From Modestobacter versicolor (GTDB lineage: Bacteria > Actinomycetota > Actinomycetes > Mycobacteriales > Geodermatophilaceae): 64,000 nt of DNA. Below the pieces are notes generated by a model that had not been told where the DNA came from, searched no databases, and saw nothing but the letters and a program-made list of their open reading frames with translations. Below, one piece after another: positions 63,521-64,000 of the stretch. Position 1 is the stretch's first letter; each line of letters begins with the position of its first letter. The stretch lies in contig NZ_JACIBU010000002.1 in the NCBI RefSeq assembly GCF_014195485.1, positions 1-64,000 of the forward strand. Direction: 5' to 3'. Both the position numbers and the translations under genes were made by a program.

Positions 63521-64000
63521 CTAGGGCAGGTCGTCGACCCAGACGTGCGGCGGGGCCTGCCGCCCGCCGCCGATCGGCCGTGCCCGACCCTCGCCCACCT
63601 CGACGGCCACCCCGGCGTCGTCGACCTCGTCGGCAGCGGCCGCGGTGGACCGGGCGGCTGCACGGGCCGCGGAACGCGCGGCGGTCCACACCGGTGCGTC
63701 CTCGGGCGGGCCGGCGTCGAGCGTCGCGTCGTCGGCCTCGTCGGCGGCGTCCTCGGCGTGGGCGAGGCCGTCGAGGGCCTCCCGGACGACGTAGCCGGCC
63801 AGCCCACCGCCGTAGCCCTTGCGGGCGAGCATGCCCATCAGGCGGCGCTCGGCGGTGACCCGGTCCAGCCGCTGCATCGACGGCATCTTGCGCTCGATCA
63901 GCCGCCGGGCGGAGTCCCACTCGTCCTGCGGGTCGACCTCGGCCACGGCGGCCGCGGCCACCTCGCCGTCGACGCCCTTGGCCCGCAGCTCGGACGCGAG
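63521..64000 (-). CDS. recX: regulatory protein RecX, N-terminus outside the window
   Basis: The visible 160 residues run off the right edge. Conserved RecX features are ELRAKGVDGEVAAAAVAE, DEWDSARRLIERKMPSM and TAERRLMGMLARKGYGGGLA, which form the three-helix repeats that bind RecA filaments and inhibit them. After these, the last 85 residues are an Ala/Asp-rich extension without recognisable repeats, ending HVWVDDLP. recA is expected just upstream outside the window, as in other actinobacteria. Confidence 0.88.
   Translation of the reverse strand, partial: LASELRAKGVDGEVAAAAVAEVDPQDEWDSARRLIERKMPSMQRLDRVTAERRLMGMLARKGYGGGLAGYVVREALDGLAHAEDAADEADDATLDAGPPEDAPVWTAARSAARAAARSTAAAADEVDDAGVAVEVGEGRARPIGGGRQAPPHVWVDDLP

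Overview
The window is 64 kb of very GC-rich DNA with dense genes, many GTG starts, frequent 4-bp start/stop overlaps and several leaderless-type starts (TANNNT, then ATG/GTG 6-8 nt later). Gene content (NDH-2, PucR, YafY/WYL and GlxA-type regulators, SigJ-type sigma factor, cobalamin-dependent NrdJ, gluABCD, and the nrdR - LysM - lexA - hflX - dapF - miaA - DUF349 - miaB - recX order known from Mycobacterium and Streptomyces) indicates a high-GC actinobacterium. A Geodermatophilaceae-like genome (Blastococcus, Modestobacter, Geodermatophilus) is my best guess, but that is inference.

Region 1 (1-13 kb) holds the tail of an aldehyde dehydrogenase, a GMC oxidoreductase gene broken by several 1-nt frameshifts, an MFS transporter divergent from a GlxA/AraC regulator, a DEAD-box helicase with a structured leader, two small hypothetical genes, an alpha/beta hydrolase, type II NADH dehydrogenase, a benzaldehyde-type aldehyde dehydrogenase, a membrane diguanylate cyclase and a coiled-coil protein.

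Region 2 (13-37 kb) is the most interesting part. A translationally coupled operon encodes a one-chain fusion of an S9 prolyl-oligopeptidase-like enzyme with an S12 (class C beta-lactamase-fold) hydrolase, an M20 deacylase, a COG3375-type GNAT transferase and an NSAR/OSBS-type enolase-superfamily enzyme, followed by a PucR-type activator. The last three enzymes match the known N-succinylation / racemisation / desuccinylation pathway that converts D- to L-amino acids. About 10 kb further on is a divergent pair of operons: an S12 hydrolase with a complete Dpp/Opp peptide importer (including a permease-ATPase fusion) on the minus strand, and another S12 hydrolase with an N-acyl-D-glutamate deacylase on the plus strand. 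The plus-strand S12 protein is a close paralogue of the C-terminal half of the fusion, and the two promoters share sequence blocks. Together I read this as an undescribed system for taking up, cleaving and stereo-inverting D-amino-acid-containing peptides. An HtrA-like protease, a YafY/DinB pair, a DHA2 transporter and a lipoprotein lie between the two loci.

Region 3 (37-41.6 kb) carries a VOC protein, an SMP-30-like protein, a DUF817 membrane protein, an AhpD-like/SigJ-like operon and a decayed lipoprotein gene.

Region 4 (41.6-64 kb) is conserved chromosomal core: nrdJ and nrdR, the SOS pair LysM/lexA with three LexA boxes, a PAP2 phosphatase, hflX (with one frameshift), dapF-miaA-Rv2728c-like, a DUF349 protein with an internal 89-bp duplication, miaB, the glutamate importer gluABCD, and recX running off the right edge. 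An ArsR-like/MFS pair with a clear operator is inserted between hflX and dapF. No tRNA, rRNA, CRISPR array or insertion sequence was seen.
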